Source: Burkholderia cepacia (GTDB taxonomy: Bacteria > Pseudomonadota > Gammaproteobacteria > Burkholderiales > Burkholderiaceae). From it: a stretch of 64,000 nucleotides of DNA. Positions 28,674-37,510 of the stretch are shown here, piece by piece. The stretch's first letter is position 1. Every line of letters starts with the position of its first letter. The position numbers and the translations under genes are program-made. The stretch lies in contig NZ_CP073637.1 in the NCBI RefSeq assembly GCF_029962485.1, positions 3,038,001 to 3,102,000 on the forward strand, written 5' to 3'. The notes beneath the pieces are model-generated. The model did no database searches. It saw nothing but the letters and a program-made list of their open reading frames with translations, and was not told the origin of the DNA.

Positions 28674-30476
28674 TTACGCCTTCGGCTGTTCCGGCTGACG
28701 CAGGCGGATGTGCAGTTCGCGCAGCTGACGCTCGTCGACCGGGCTCGGCGCTTGCGTGAGCAGATCCTGCGCACGCTGCGTCTTCGGGAACGCGATCACG
28801 TCGCGGATCGAATCGGCGCCGGCCATCATCGTGACGATGCGGTCGAGACCGAATGCGATACCGCCGTGCGGCGGCGCACCGTACTGCAGCGCGTCCAGCA
28901 GGAAGCCGAACTTCAGTTGCGCTTCTTCCGCACCGATCTTCAGCGCGCGGAACACCTTGCTCTGCACTTCTTCCTGATAGATACGCACCGAGCCGCCGCC
29001 GATTTCCCAGCCGTTCAGCACCATGTCGTACGCCTTCGCGAGGCAGCGGCCCGGGTCGGTCTCGAGGTACTCGAGGTGCTCGTCCTTCGGGCTCGTGAAC
29101 GGGTGGTGCGCGGCGACGTAGCGTGCATCTTCGTCGTCGTATTCGAACATCGGGAAGTCGACGACCCACAGCGGCTTCCAGCCGGCCTGAACGAGGCCGT
29201 TCGCCTTGCCGAATTCCGAATGGCCGATCTTCAGGCGCAGTGCGCCGAGGCTGTCGTTGACGACCTTCGCGCGGTCGGCCGCGAAGAAGATGATGTCGCC
29301 GTCTTCAGCACCGGTGCGCTCGAGGATCGCCGCGATCGATGCGTCGTGCAGGTTCTTGACGATCGGGCTCTGCAGGCCGTCGCGGCCCTTCGCCTTCTCG
29401 TTGACCTTGATCCAGGCAAGGCCCTTCGCACCGTAGATGCGCACGAATTCCGTGTAGCCGTCGATGTCGCCGCGCGACAGTTCGCTGCCCTTCGGCACGC
29501 GCAGCGCCGCGACACGGCCGTCCTTCGCGTTGGCCGGCGTGCTGAACACCTTGAAGTCGACGTCCTTCATCGCGTCGGTCAGCTCGGTGAATTCGAGCTG
29601 CACGCGCAGGTCCGGCTTGTCCGAACCGAAACGCGCCATCGCTTCCGAGTACGGCATCACCGGGAATTTCGCGTCGAGCTCGACGTCGATCGTCGTCTTG
29701 AAGATGTGACGGATCATGTCTTCGAACAGGTCACGGATTTCCTGCTCGCCGAGGAACGACGTTTCGCAGTCGATCTGCGTGAATTCCGGCTGACGGTCGG
29801 CACGGAGGTCTTCGTCGCGGAAGCACTTGGTGATCTGGTAGTAACGGTCGAAGTTCGCGACCATCAGCAGCTGCTTGAACAGCTGCGGCGACTGCGGCAG
29901 CGCGAAGAACTGGCCCGCGTTCACGCGCGACGGCACGAGGTAGTCGCGCGCGCCTTCCGGCGTGCTCTTCGTCAGCATCGGCGTTTCGATGTCGATGAAG
30001 CCCTGCTCGTCGAGGTACTTGCGCGCCTCGATCGCGACGCGGTAACGCAAGCGCAGGTTGTGCTGCATCTGCGGGCGGCGCAGGTCGAGCACGCGGTGCG
30101 TGAGGCGCGTCGTTTCCGACAGGTTGTCGTCGTCGAGCTGGAACGGCGGCGTGACCGACGCGTTCAGCACGTTCAGTTCGTGGCACAGCACTTCGATCTT
30201 GCCGCTCTTCAGGCCGGCGTTGACCGTGCCTTCCGGACGGTTGCGCACGAGGCCCTTGATCTGCACGCAGAACTCGTTGCGCACGCCTTCGGCGGTCGCG
30301 AACATCTCCGCGCGATCCGGGTCGCACACTACCTGCACGAGGCCTTCACGATCGCGCAGGTCGATGAAGATCACACCGCCGTGATCGCGGCGGCGCTGCA
30401 CCCAGCCGCACAGCGACACGGTTTGGCCCAGCAGGTGTTCGGTCACGAGACCGCAGTATTCAGTACGCATCGACAT
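28674..30476 (-). CDS. aspS: Aspartyl-tRNA synthetase
   Basis: AspS charges tRNA-Asp. The 600-residue class IIb enzyme has the N-terminal OB-fold anticodon domain ([20 protein letters not shown]), class II motif 2 ([18 protein letters not shown]), the bacterial GAD insertion and motif 3 ([13 protein letters not shown]). In betaproteobacteria AspRS is often non-discriminating and also charges tRNA-Asn; reading the sequence does not settle this. The DUF502 gene lies upstream in the same direction. Confidence 0.97.
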   Translation of the reverse strand: MSMRTEYCGLVTEHLLGQTVSLCGWVQRRRDHGGVIFIDLRDREGLVQVVCDPDRAEMFATAEGVRNEFCVQIKGLVRNRPEGTVNAGLKSGKIEVLCHELNVLNASVTPPFQLDDDNLSETTRLTHRVLDLRRPQMQHNLRLRYRVAIEARKYLDEQGFIDIETPMLTKSTPEGARDYLVPSRVNAGQFFALPQSPQLFKQLLMVANFDRYYQITKCFRDEDLRADRQPEFTQIDCETSFLGEQEIRDLFEDMIRHIFKTTIDVELDAKFPVMPYSEAMARFGSDKPDLRVQLEFTELTDAMKDVDFKVFSTPANAKDGRVAALRVPKGSELSRGDIDGYTEFVRIYGAKGLAWIKVNEKAKGRDGLQSPIVKNLHDASIAAILERTGAEDGDIIFFAADRAKVVNDSLGALRLKIGHSEFGKANGLVQAGWKPLWVVDFPMFEYDDEDARYVAAHHPFTSPKDEHLEYLETDPGRCLAKAYDMVLNGWEIGGGSVRIYQEEVQSKVFRALKIGAEEAQLKFGFLLDALQYGAPPHGGIAFGLDRIVTMMAGADSIRDVIAFPKTQRAQDLLTQAPSPVDERQLRELHIRLRQPEQPKA

Positions 30477-30543
30477 GATGTTTGCTTTCGTTCGGTTTGA
30501 TCAACGGGCGCCGCAACGCGCGGCCCGGGCGATGATTCTTTAC

Positions 30544-31194
30544 TTACAGCGGCGGCTCGACGGGACGGCGGGCGGGCGCCGGAGCCGGCGCCGGAGGCGC
30601 CACGACGCCCATCGAGACGATGTACTTGAGCGCGGCATCGACCGACATGTCGAGTTCGATGACTTCGCTCTTCGGCAGCATCAGGAAGAAGCCCGACGTC
30701 GGGTTCGGCGTCGTCGGGATATACACGCTCACGTATTCTTCCGTCAGATGATTGAGCACGTCGCCGCCGGGCGTGCCGGTCAGAAACGCGATCGTATACG
30801 AGCCGCGGCGCGGATATTCGATCAGCAGCGCCTTGCGGAACGCGTTGCCGCTACTCGACAGCAGCGTGTCCGACACCTGCTTGACGCTCGTGTAGATCGG
30901 CCCCACGACCGGGATGTGACGCACGACCGCATTCCACCAGGTGACGAGCTTCTGGCCGACGAAATTCCGCGTGGCCAGACCGACGACGAAGATGAACGCA
31001 AGCGTCAGCACCGCGCCGATCCCCGGCAGATGGAAGCCGAGCATCCGCTCGGGCTGCCACGATTCGGGCAGCAGGAGCAGCGTCTGGTCCATCGTGCCGA
31101 TGATGAGGCCGAGCACCCACAGCGTGATCGCGAGCGGGACGAGAACCAGCAGGCCGGTCAGAAACACCGATTTCAGGGTCGTCTTTTTCATCAT
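30544..31194 (-). CDS. DUF502 inner-membrane protein
   Basis: This 216-residue protein has two transmembrane segments (VFLTGLLVLVPLAITLWVLGLI at about 10-31 and a second near 60-80) and the conserved DUF502 motifs RHIPVVGPIYTSVKQV and VYIPTTPNPTSGFFLMLPK. No enzymatic activity is known for the family. The C-terminal tail is Pro/Ala-rich. It lies between the FmdB-type gene and aspS, all leftward and closely spaced, an arrangement common in Burkholderia. Confidence 0.85.
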   Translation of the reverse strand: MMKKTTLKSVFLTGLLVLVPLAITLWVLGLIIGTMDQTLLLLPESWQPERMLGFHLPGIGAVLTLAFIFVVGLATRNFVGQKLVTWWNAVVRHIPVVGPIYTSVKQVSDTLLSSSGNAFRKALLIEYPRRGSYTIAFLTGTPGGDVLNHLTEEYVSVYIPTTPNPTSGFFLMLPKSEVIELDMSVDAALKYIVSMGVVAPPAPAPAPARRPVEPPL

Positions 31195-31258
31195 CTGCCG
31201 TCAATGAACCGCGCCGGCGGCGGCGCGGAGTGGTCGCGGCCCGGTCGGACCGCGACGG

Positions 31259-31606
31259 TCAACTACTGGCGGCGGGCGCTGCAGCCGGGGCGGGCGCGGC
31301 GCTCGTCGTCGACGTGCTTTCGGAACTCGCAGCGGCCGGCGCGGCCGCTGCCGGCTCCGCCGCGGCGGGTGCCGCCGCAGCCGTGTCACCCGACGCGGTC
31401 GCCGGCGCGCTGGCGCCACCCGAACCGCCACGGAAATCGGTGACGTACCAACCCGAACCCTTCAACTGGAAGCCCGCGGCAGTGACCTGCTTGCGAAACG
31501 CATCCTTCCCGCATTCCGGGCACTGCGACAACGGCGCGTCGCTCATCTTCTGGAGCACGTCCTTCGCGAAACCACACGCTTCGCATCGATAGGCGTAGAT
31601 CGGCAT
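31259..31606 (-). CDS. FmdB-type zinc ribbon protein with Ala-rich tail
   Basis: The first 60 residues form the FmdB putative regulatory zinc ribbon: MPIYAYRCEACGF, then CPECGKDAF supplies the second Cys pair. The remaining 55 residues are almost wholly Ala, Pro, Ser and Thr, a disordered tail unusual in proportion to so small a domain. The ATG at 31606 was taken because homology starts there. The family name comes from a formamidase/acetamidase regulator, but most members have no known job. It is upstream of the DUF502 and aspS genes. Confidence 0.82.
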   Translation of the reverse strand: MPIYAYRCEACGFAKDVLQKMSDAPLSQCPECGKDAFRKQVTAAGFQLKGSGWYVTDFRGGSGGASAPATASGDTAAAAPAAAEPAAAAPAAASSESTSTTSAAPAPAAAPAASS

Positions 31607-31701
31607 GATATTTTTCCCGCGGAAACTGGAAACAGCTTGCAAAACCTTGAATTATAGCCGAAACCCCGGCGCGGTCCGGCAACGGCCGCTACGCCCGTGC
31701 A

Positions 31702-32328
31702 TCAGCGGCGGCGCCACGTGAGCCAGCGCTCATGCCCTTCGAACACGGCCAGCGAATCGGTCACGGGCAAATCCTCGATCAACTCGAAGTGCGGCGCGAG
31801 CAGCGCATCGAGTTCCGCACGCTCGATTCCGAACGGCGGCCCCTTCGGTTTCGCCATCACGAAGAAATAGCCGGCCAGCAATCCGTCCACGGGCAACAGC
31901 TCGGCCATCCGTGCCGCGTAGCCCGTGCGCATGGCCGGCGGCAGCGCGCACAGGAACGCGCGCTCGTACACCCACTGCACGTCGAACGGCGGCCGGTACG
32001 CAAAGAAATCGGCCTGCTCGACGACGTCCGCGTGCGCGCCGAGCTGCGCCTTCGCGGCAGCCACCGCCTGCGCGGCGAAATCGATCGCGCGCACGGGCCA
32101 ACCGGCCTGTGCGAGCCACCCGGCCTCCTGCGCACTGCCGCAGCCGGGAATCAGCACCGTGCACGGCTCGAGCCGATGCGCAAACGCGCGAAAACCGTCG
32201 GGCACGCCGCCGAATTCCCACGGCGTCACGCCACGCTCGAAGCGCTCGTCCCAGAACGATGCGTTGCCGGGGTCGCGCGTCGCGAAATCGGCGGCCGTCG
32301 GTGCAGCCGGTTGCTTCGGATCGGACAT
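31702..32328 (-). CDS. TPMT-family S-adenosylmethionine methyltransferase
   Basis: This 208-residue methyltransferase is of the thiopurine S-methyltransferase type. It has the entrance motif FWDERFERGVTPWEFGG, the SAM-binding LIPGCGSAQEAGWLA near residue 58, and VYERAFLCALPP near residue 120. Bacterial relatives methylate tellurite, selenium compounds, thiols or halides; the natural substrate here cannot be read from the sequence. It sits just downstream of ubiB in the same direction but is not an obvious quinone enzyme. Confidence 0.83.
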   Translation of the reverse strand: MSDPKQPAAPTAADFATRDPGNASFWDERFERGVTPWEFGGVPDGFRAFAHRLEPCTVLIPGCGSAQEAGWLAQAGWPVRAIDFAAQAVAAAKAQLGAHADVVEQADFFAYRPPFDVQWVYERAFLCALPPAMRTGYAARMAELLPVDGLLAGYFFVMAKPKGPPFGIERAELDALLAPHFELIEDLPVTDSLAVFEGHERWLTWRRR

Positions 32329-32345
32329 CGCGTTGCTCCTTTCGG

Positions 32346-33923
32346 TCAGGCGCCGTACGCGAGCGCGAACAGCACGCGCGCGACCAGCGCGCCGACGCCG
32401 ACCGACAGGCCGAAGATCAGCAGCGCCTGCAACAGCCTGTTGGTACGTTTCTGCTCGACGAGGATCTGGCGCATCAGGTCCTCGCTCGCGGCGCGCGGTG
32501 CGTCATGGCGCGCGGCCATCGCGTGATGGATCAGGCGCGGCAGTTGCGGCAGCGTCTTGCTCCACTGCGGCGCCTCGACCTTGAAGCGCTCGTACCAGCC
32601 GCGCAGGCCGATCTGCTCGGTCATCCAGCGCTCGAGGTACGGCTTCGCGGTCTTCCACAGGTCGAGCTCGGGGTCGAGCGAGCGGCCGAGCCCTTCGACG
32701 TTCAGCATCGTCTTCTGCAGCAGCACGAGCTGCGGCTGGATCTCGACGTTGAAGCGGCGCGACGTCGAGAACAGACGCATCAGCACCTGGCCGAGCGAAA
32801 TATCTTTCAGCGCACGGTCGAAATACGGCTCGCACACCGCGCGGATCGCGCTTTCGAGTTCTTCGACGCGCGTCTCGGGCGGCACCCAGCCCGATTCGAG
32901 GTGCAGCGTCGCGACGCGGTGGTAGTCGCGCTTGAAGAACGCGAGGAAGTTCTGCGCGAGGTAGTTCTTGTCGAAATCGGACAGCGCGCCGACGATCCCG
33001 AAATCGAGCGCGATATAGCGCCCGAACGTGCTCGGGTCGAGGCTCACCTGGATGTTGCCGGGGTGCATGTCCGCATGGAAGAAGCCATCGCGGAACACCT
33101 GCGTGAAGAAGATCTCGACGCCTTCGCGCGCGAGCTTCTTGATGTCGACGCCGGCCGAGCGCAGCGTCTCGACCTGGCTGATCGGCACCCCCGTCATGCG
33201 CTCCATCACGAGCACCTGCGACGTCGAGAAATCCCAGAACATCTCGGGCACGAGCAGCAGGTCGAGGCCCGCGAAGTTGCGGCGCAGCTGGCTGCCGTTC
33301 GCGGCCTCGCGCATCAGGTCGAGTTCGTCGTGCAGGTACTTGTCGAATTCGGCGACGACCTCGCGCGGCTTCAGGCGGCGGCCATCGGCCCACATGCGCT
33401 CGGTCCAGATGGCGATGTCGCGCATCAGCGCGAGATCCGAGTCGATCACGGACAGCATGTTCGGGCGCAGCACCTTCACCGCAACGGCCTTGCCCGCATG
33501 CACGCCCTGCTTCAGCTTCGCGAAATGCACCTGCGCGATCGACGCGCTCGCGACCGGCTCGCGCTCGAATTCGTCGAACAGCTCGTCGACCGGCGCACCG
33601 AGCGACTTCTCGATGATCGAGATCGCGACGGCCGAATCGAACGGCGGCACCTGGTCCTGCAGTTTCGCGAGTTCGTTCGCGAAATCGACCGACAGCAGGT
33701 CGCGACGCGTCGACAGCACCTGGCCGAACTTCACGAAGATCGGGCCGAGGCTTTCGAGCGCGTGACGCAGCCGCACGGCGGGCGGATCGGAATAACGGCG
33801 GCCGATCGTCGTGATCCGCAACAGCAGCTTCACGCGCCGGTCGTCGATCCGGGACAGCATCACTTCGTCGAGACCAAAGCGGATGACGGTGTAGACAATC
33901 TTGATGAAACGGAAAATGCGCAT
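32346..33923 (-). CDS. ubiB: Ubiquinone biosynthesis kinase-like protein UbiB
   Basis: UbiB is an ADCK/ABC1-type atypical kinase or ATPase needed for coenzyme Q synthesis, bound to the inner membrane. The 525-residue protein shows the family motif [18 protein letters not shown] (KxGQ), an Ala-rich nucleotide loop ([10 protein letters not shown]), a catalytic-loop [13 protein letters not shown] and the DFG-equivalent ALDFGIVG. Two hydrophobic C-terminal segments anchor it. It begins 12 bases after ubiJ, so the two are co-transcribed, as in E. coli ubiE-ubiJ-ubiB. Confidence 0.95.
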   Translation of the reverse strand: MRIFRFIKIVYTVIRFGLDEVMLSRIDDRRVKLLLRITTIGRRYSDPPAVRLRHALESLGPIFVKFGQVLSTRRDLLSVDFANELAKLQDQVPPFDSAVAISIIEKSLGAPVDELFDEFEREPVASASIAQVHFAKLKQGVHAGKAVAVKVLRPNMLSVIDSDLALMRDIAIWTERMWADGRRLKPREVVAEFDKYLHDELDLMREAANGSQLRRNFAGLDLLLVPEMFWDFSTSQVLVMERMTGVPISQVETLRSAGVDIKKLAREGVEIFFTQVFRDGFFHADMHPGNIQVSLDPSTFGRYIALDFGIVGALSDFDKNYLAQNFLAFFKRDYHRVATLHLESGWVPPETRVEELESAIRAVCEPYFDRALKDISLGQVLMRLFSTSRRFNVEIQPQLVLLQKTMLNVEGLGRSLDPELDLWKTAKPYLERWMTEQIGLRGWYERFKVEAPQWSKTLPQLPRLIHHAMAARHDAPRAASEDLMRQILVEQKRTNRLLQALLIFGLSVGVGALVARVLFALAYGA

Positions 33924-33935
33924 GCCCTGCGGCCC

Positions 33936-34562
33936 TCAGTGCGCGCCGCGCGGGCCTGGGCCCGTGCGCGCGCCGATTTTTTGTTCGAGTCGCTCGACCC
34001 GCTTTTCGACCCGCGCGAGCGCATCGCGTGCGCGCGCCAGTTCGGCGTCGAAACCGCCGAGCGACGTGCGCCGGACGACTTGCGGGTTCTCGTCGAGCCA
34101 GTATTCGGCGACGGAATCGAGCACGTTGCGGCCGGTGCGTCGCGCGCGCGCACCGGCGTCGCGCACGACCGTCGCGATCCGGTATGCCGCCGCGTCGCCG
34201 ACCAGCTTCGCGAGATCTTCTTCAGGTTCCCAGCGCAAGTGCTCGGCCAGCTTCGCGATCTGCGTCGCGAATTCCGCGTCGCCCTCGATCTTCACATGCT
34301 TCATCACGGCCGCCTGGCCGCCCTGCAGGAACGCGGCGACCGTGTCGCCGGCGAGCGCGATCGACACGTCGACCTGTTGCGCATCGTGCGCGTCGACGGC
34401 GGACAGATAGCCGTCCGGCTGCACCAGCAGCGTGAGCGTCACGGGGGGCACGTCGATCCGGGCAGTCTTGCCCGCATAGGGAATCAGGCGGTCGCGCGCC
34501 CATGATTCGCGCGCGAGCAGGTGATTGACAGCAGCAGCAAAAGGCTTGGCGGCAAAGGTCAT
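33936..34562 (-). CDS. ubiJ: Ubiquinone biosynthesis accessory factor UbiJ (SCP2 domain)
   Basis: UbiJ is the lipid-binding SCP2-like factor of the soluble ubiquinone-synthesis complex. The 208-residue protein has an N-terminal SCP2 domain (LARESWARDRLIPYAGK through MKHVKIEGDAEFATQIAKL) and a C-terminal coiled coil (ARARDALARVEKRVERLEQK). The ATG at 34562 starts the homology; no Shine-Dalgarno sequence is seen and a terminator ends only 12 bases upstream. Immediately followed by ubiB. Confidence 0.87.
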   Translation of the reverse strand: MTFAAKPFAAAVNHLLARESWARDRLIPYAGKTARIDVPPVTLTLLVQPDGYLSAVDAHDAQQVDVSIALAGDTVAAFLQGGQAAVMKHVKIEGDAEFATQIAKLAEHLRWEPEEDLAKLVGDAAAYRIATVVRDAGARARRTGRNVLDSVAEYWLDENPQVVRRTSLGGFDAELARARDALARVEKRVERLEQKIGARTGPGPRGAH

Positions 34563-34574
34563 CGGGCTGGGAAA

Positions 34575-34612
34575 GAAAAAACCCGCGCAGGCCGGGCGCC
34601 CACGCGGGTTTC
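34575..34612 (-). terminator. Intrinsic terminator after the Tim44-like gene
   Basis: Read leftward, an AACCCGCG stem with its complement CGCGGGTT encloses a GC-rich loop and runs into six Ts. It lies between the Tim44-like gene and ubiJ, its T-run ending 12 bases before the ubiJ start codon. Confidence 0.85.
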
Positions 34613-34726
34613 TATTGTAACGTCGGATCGTCGGCAGACCGTGCCTGACCGTACACCCGGGCGGCAAGCGGTCGCAGTGCGGCGGCCGTCGCCCGGGTGC
34701 CTGGCGGCGCGGGCCGCCGGGCACGC

Positions 34727-35746
34727 TCAGTGCGTGTTGATCTGCTGGATACCCGCGAGCAGCCAGCCCTGGCTGCCCGACTTCGACAGGTTCCACACCT
34801 CGTCGAACGGTGCGGCCGACGCGCTCGCCGATTCGCGGATCAGGCCGTGGAAACGCACGCTCGCCGATTGCTCGATGCCGCGATCCTCGATGGCAACCAG
34901 TTCCGCGTCGAGCTGCACGACGTCGGTCTGGTTCGCCTCGTTACCGCGCGAATCGAGGTCGATCTTGATCTCGGCGAACATTTCGGGCGTCGTGAACTCG
35001 CGGATGTCGGCCAGGTTGCCCTGGTCCCACGCCGCCTGCAGGCGCACGAAGTAGACCTTCGCGCTGCGCAGGAACGCCTCGGAATCGAAGCCGGCCGGCA
35101 CCTGGAGCGGTGCCGCCGCAGCCGCTGCCGCTGCACCGCCGCCGAACACGCCCTGCGCTTCGTTCGCATAGCTGCTGCCGCTGCCCGCATAGTTGCTGCC
35201 GGTATTGCCTTGCTGGAACGACGGGCTTTGCGAGTAGCCGCCCGACGACGACGCCGAGCCACCGACCGAGTACGCCGGCTCCTGCGGGCGACGGCGGTTC
35301 ATGAACTTGCGGATCAGCCAGATACCGACCATCGCGAGCAGGGCGATCACGATGACGTTCGCCATCATGCTCGCGAACGCGCCGCCGAGGCCGAAGTGCG
35401 ACAGCAGCGCCGCGATGCCGAGACCGGCCGCGAGGCCGGCGATCGGCCCGAGCCAGCGCGAGCGGTTGGGCTGCGCGGCCGGCGTGGGCGTGGCCGGATT
35501 CGCACGCTGCGCCTGCGACGGCGCGGCCTGCTGCATCGGCTGCTGCGCGGGCGGCGTGGCCTGGCGCTGCGTGACGGTGGAATTCTGCCGGCCGATGCTG
35601 CGCCCGCCGCCCATGCGCTTGGCTTCAGCGTCGAGCGATGCGAACGTGCCGGCCGTGAGCAGGCCGACCATCAGCAGCGTGCCGACCCGTCGAGCCCACG
35701 GCTTCGACGGCTTGCTACGGTTGAACAACGAACGCGTTTCGGACAT
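34727..35746 (-). CDS. Tim44-domain membrane protein
   Basis: This is a 339-residue protein with an N-terminal signal or anchor (VGTLLMVGLLTAGTFASLDAEA), a Gln/Pro/Ala-rich linker (about 50-90), two hydrophobic segments (about 95-140) and a C-terminal Tim44-like domain (about 215-339, from PAGFDSEAFLRSAKVYFVRLQ). The domain is named for the mitochondrial import motor protein and binds lipids or proteins. It is wedged between ubiE and ubiJ, suggesting a link to membrane-bound ubiquinone synthesis, which is an inference from position only. Confidence 0.85.
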   Translation of the reverse strand: MSETRSLFNRSKPSKPWARRVGTLLMVGLLTAGTFASLDAEAKRMGGGRSIGRQNSTVTQRQATPPAQQPMQQAAPSQAQRANPATPTPAAQPNRSRWLGPIAGLAAGLGIAALLSHFGLGGAFASMMANVIVIALLAMVGIWLIRKFMNRRRPQEPAYSVGGSASSSGGYSQSPSFQQGNTGSNYAGSGSSYANEAQGVFGGGAAAAAAAAPLQVPAGFDSEAFLRSAKVYFVRLQAAWDQGNLADIREFTTPEMFAEIKIDLDSRGNEANQTDVVQLDAELVAIEDRGIEQSASVRFHGLIRESASASAAPFDEVWNLSKSGSQGWLLAGIQQINTH

Positions 35747-35787
35747 CAGCTTCTCCAGATGTAAGGCGAATGTATGGAAAGAACCCC

Positions 35788-36519
35788 TTAGTACTTGGTT
35801 CCTAGGTGTAAAGCTACCACGCCACCTGACAAATTGTAATATTTGACGGCATCGAGGCCCGCTTGTTCCATCATCGTCTTCAGCGTGTCCTGATCGGGGT
35901 GCATCCGGATAGATTCAGCAAGATACCGGTAACTTTCAGCATCTTTCGCGAACTTGTCGCCAAGCCACGGTAATACTTTGAAAGAATACAGATCGTACGC
36001 TTTTTTCAACGGATCCCAGACTTTCGAGAATTCCAGCACCATCACGCGGCCGCCGGGCTTCGTCACGCGGCGCATCTCGGCCAGCGCGGCGTCCTTGTGC
36101 GTCATGTTGCGCAGCCCGAACGCGACCGTGACCACATCGAAGTAGTTGTCCGGAAAGGGAATTTTCTCCGCGTCGCACAGCAGCGACGGCGTCACGATCC
36201 CCTTGTCGAGCAACCGGTCGCGGCCGACGCGCAGCATCGATTCGTTGATGTCCGTATGCCAGACCTCGCCTGTCGGCCCGGCCGCCTTCTTGAACGACTT
36301 CGTCAGGTCGCCGGTGCCGGCCGCGATATCGAGCACCTTGAAACCGGGGCGCACGTTCGCCTGCGCGATCGTGAACGCCTTCCACGCGCGGTGCATGCCC
36401 GCCGACATCAGGTCGTTCATCAGATCGTAGTTGCTCGCGACCGAATGGAACACCCCCGCCACTTTCTTCGCTTTTTCGTTTTCCTCGACGCTTTCGAAGC
36501 CGAAGTGGGTTTTGCTCAT
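35788..36519 (-). CDS. ubiE: Ubiquinone/menaquinone C-methyltransferase
   Basis: UbiE carries out the C-methylation of the benzoquinol ring in ubiquinone synthesis. The 243-residue protein shows [19 protein letters not shown] at the N-terminus, SAM motif [34 protein letters not shown] and the C-terminal [17 protein letters not shown] of the family. The last third of the gene uses AT-richer codons (TTA, CTA, AAT, TTG) than the first two thirds and the neighbours. The Tim44-like gene follows 41 bases later. Confidence 0.95.
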   Translation of the reverse strand: MSKTHFGFESVEENEKAKKVAGVFHSVASNYDLMNDLMSAGMHRAWKAFTIAQANVRPGFKVLDIAAGTGDLTKSFKKAAGPTGEVWHTDINESMLRVGRDRLLDKGIVTPSLLCDAEKIPFPDNYFDVVTVAFGLRNMTHKDAALAEMRRVTKPGGRVMVLEFSKVWDPLKKAYDLYSFKVLPWLGDKFAKDAESYRYLAESIRMHPDQDTLKTMMEQAGLDAVKYYNLSGGVVALHLGTKY

Positions 36520-36544
36520 CGCGTTGATCCTCAGTAAATGGCAA

Positions 36545-36567
36545 GACGGCGCCGAGCGGGCGCCGTC
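36545..36567. terminator. Hairpin between the DUF971 gene and ubiE
   Basis: A perfect 9-bp inverted repeat (GACGGCGCC and complement, 5-base loop) lies between the DUF971 stop codon and the ubiE start. No T-run follows, so it may act as an mRNA processing or stability element and not a terminator. Confidence 0.35.
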
Positions 36568-36571
36568 GATT

Positions 36572-36985
36572 TCAGTGGCAGTGGCCGTGCGACGCGGAGG
36601 CCGCCTGCATCGGGGCGTCGCGCTCGACGCCCGCTGCCTTCAATTTGTCGAAATAGTCGCGCCACAGCGCGTCCTGCTGCGTCGCCAGTTCGTACAGCAG
36701 ATCCCACGAGTAGATACCGGTCGAATGGCCGTCGGAGAACGTCGGCTGCAGTGCGTAGTTGCCGACGCCCTCGAGCGCCGTGATCGTCACCTCGCGCTTG
36801 CCGGTCTGCAGCGTCTCCTGGCCGGGCCCGTGTCCGCGCACCTCGGCCGACGGCGAATAGACGCGCATCAGCTCGAACGGAATCCGGTAGCTGTCGCCGT
36901 TCGGGTACTGCAATTCGAGCACGCGCGACACCGCGTGCACGACGACGCCGGACGGAATCGGCGTCGTGGAAGTCAAACCGCTCAT
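36572..36985 (-). CDS. DUF971 family protein
   Basis: This 137-residue protein consists of a DUF971 domain, the small metal-binding fold also found at the N-terminus of gamma-butyrobetaine hydroxylases. Seen are [19 protein letters not shown], the region [26 protein letters not shown] typical of the family, and a His-rich end (SHGHCH) that could bind metal. Its start codon overlaps the stop of the HIT gene (ATGA), so the two are translationally coupled. Relatives occur next to iron-sulfur and quinone genes; function here is unknown. Confidence 0.83.
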   Translation of the reverse strand: MSGLTSTTPIPSGVVVHAVSRVLELQYPNGDSYRIPFELMRVYSPSAEVRGHGPGQETLQTGKREVTITALEGVGNYALQPTFSDGHSTGIYSWDLLYELATQQDALWRDYFDKLKAAGVERDAPMQAASASHGHCH

Positions 36986-37425
36986 GGTTGCCTCGAATCG
37001 GTCATGCGTTGAATTTCCTCGCGCACCGCATTGTGCAGCAGCGAGGCCTGCGCGGCGCGCGTGCGCAACAGCGCCTCGGACACGCTGCGCTGGCGCGGCG
37101 CCCAGACGGGCTGCGGGAAGTGGGCGTCGTTGGAAAAGCGCGGGATCACGTGCCAGTGCACGTGCGGCACCATGTTGCCGAGGCTCGCGAGATTCACCTT
37201 GTTCGGCTGCATCACGCGGCGCACGGCCCGCTCGACCGCGTAGACCACGCGCATCAGGTGGGCCCGCTCGGATTCGCCGAGATCGGAGAACTCGGCCACG
37301 TGCGCGCCCCAGATCACCCGGCAGAAGCCCGGGTAGTCGTGCTCGCCCGTCGCGAGAACGACGCGCACCGCATCGTCCTGCCAGAGCAGATCGCCGCCGT
37401 CTTCACGGCAAAACACGCATTCCAT
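36982..37425 (-). CDS. HIT-family hydrolase
   Basis: This 147-residue nucleotide-binding protein has the histidine triad HVHWHVIPR near residue 90 and a CVFCREDGG zinc-type N-terminus. HIT proteins hydrolyse nucleoside phosphoramidates or dinucleotides. The ATG at 37425 has GGAG six bases upstream; ATG 37437 and the longer frame lack this. Its stop overlaps the DUF971 start. The exact substrate cannot be deduced. Confidence 0.88.
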   Translation of the reverse strand: MECVFCREDGGDLLWQDDAVRVVLATGEHDYPGFCRVIWGAHVAEFSDLGESERAHLMRVVYAVERAVRRVMQPNKVNLASLGNMVPHVHWHVIPRFSNDAHFPQPVWAPRQRSVSEALLRTRAAQASLLHNAVREEIQRMTDSRQP

Positions 37426-37510
37426 CGTCGCTCCCATGTGGACAGGCGCCGGCATTGCTGCGCCGGCGCCCGCTCATTCCTGGCCCGGTCGGGCGGTCGT
37501 CATGCCCGCA

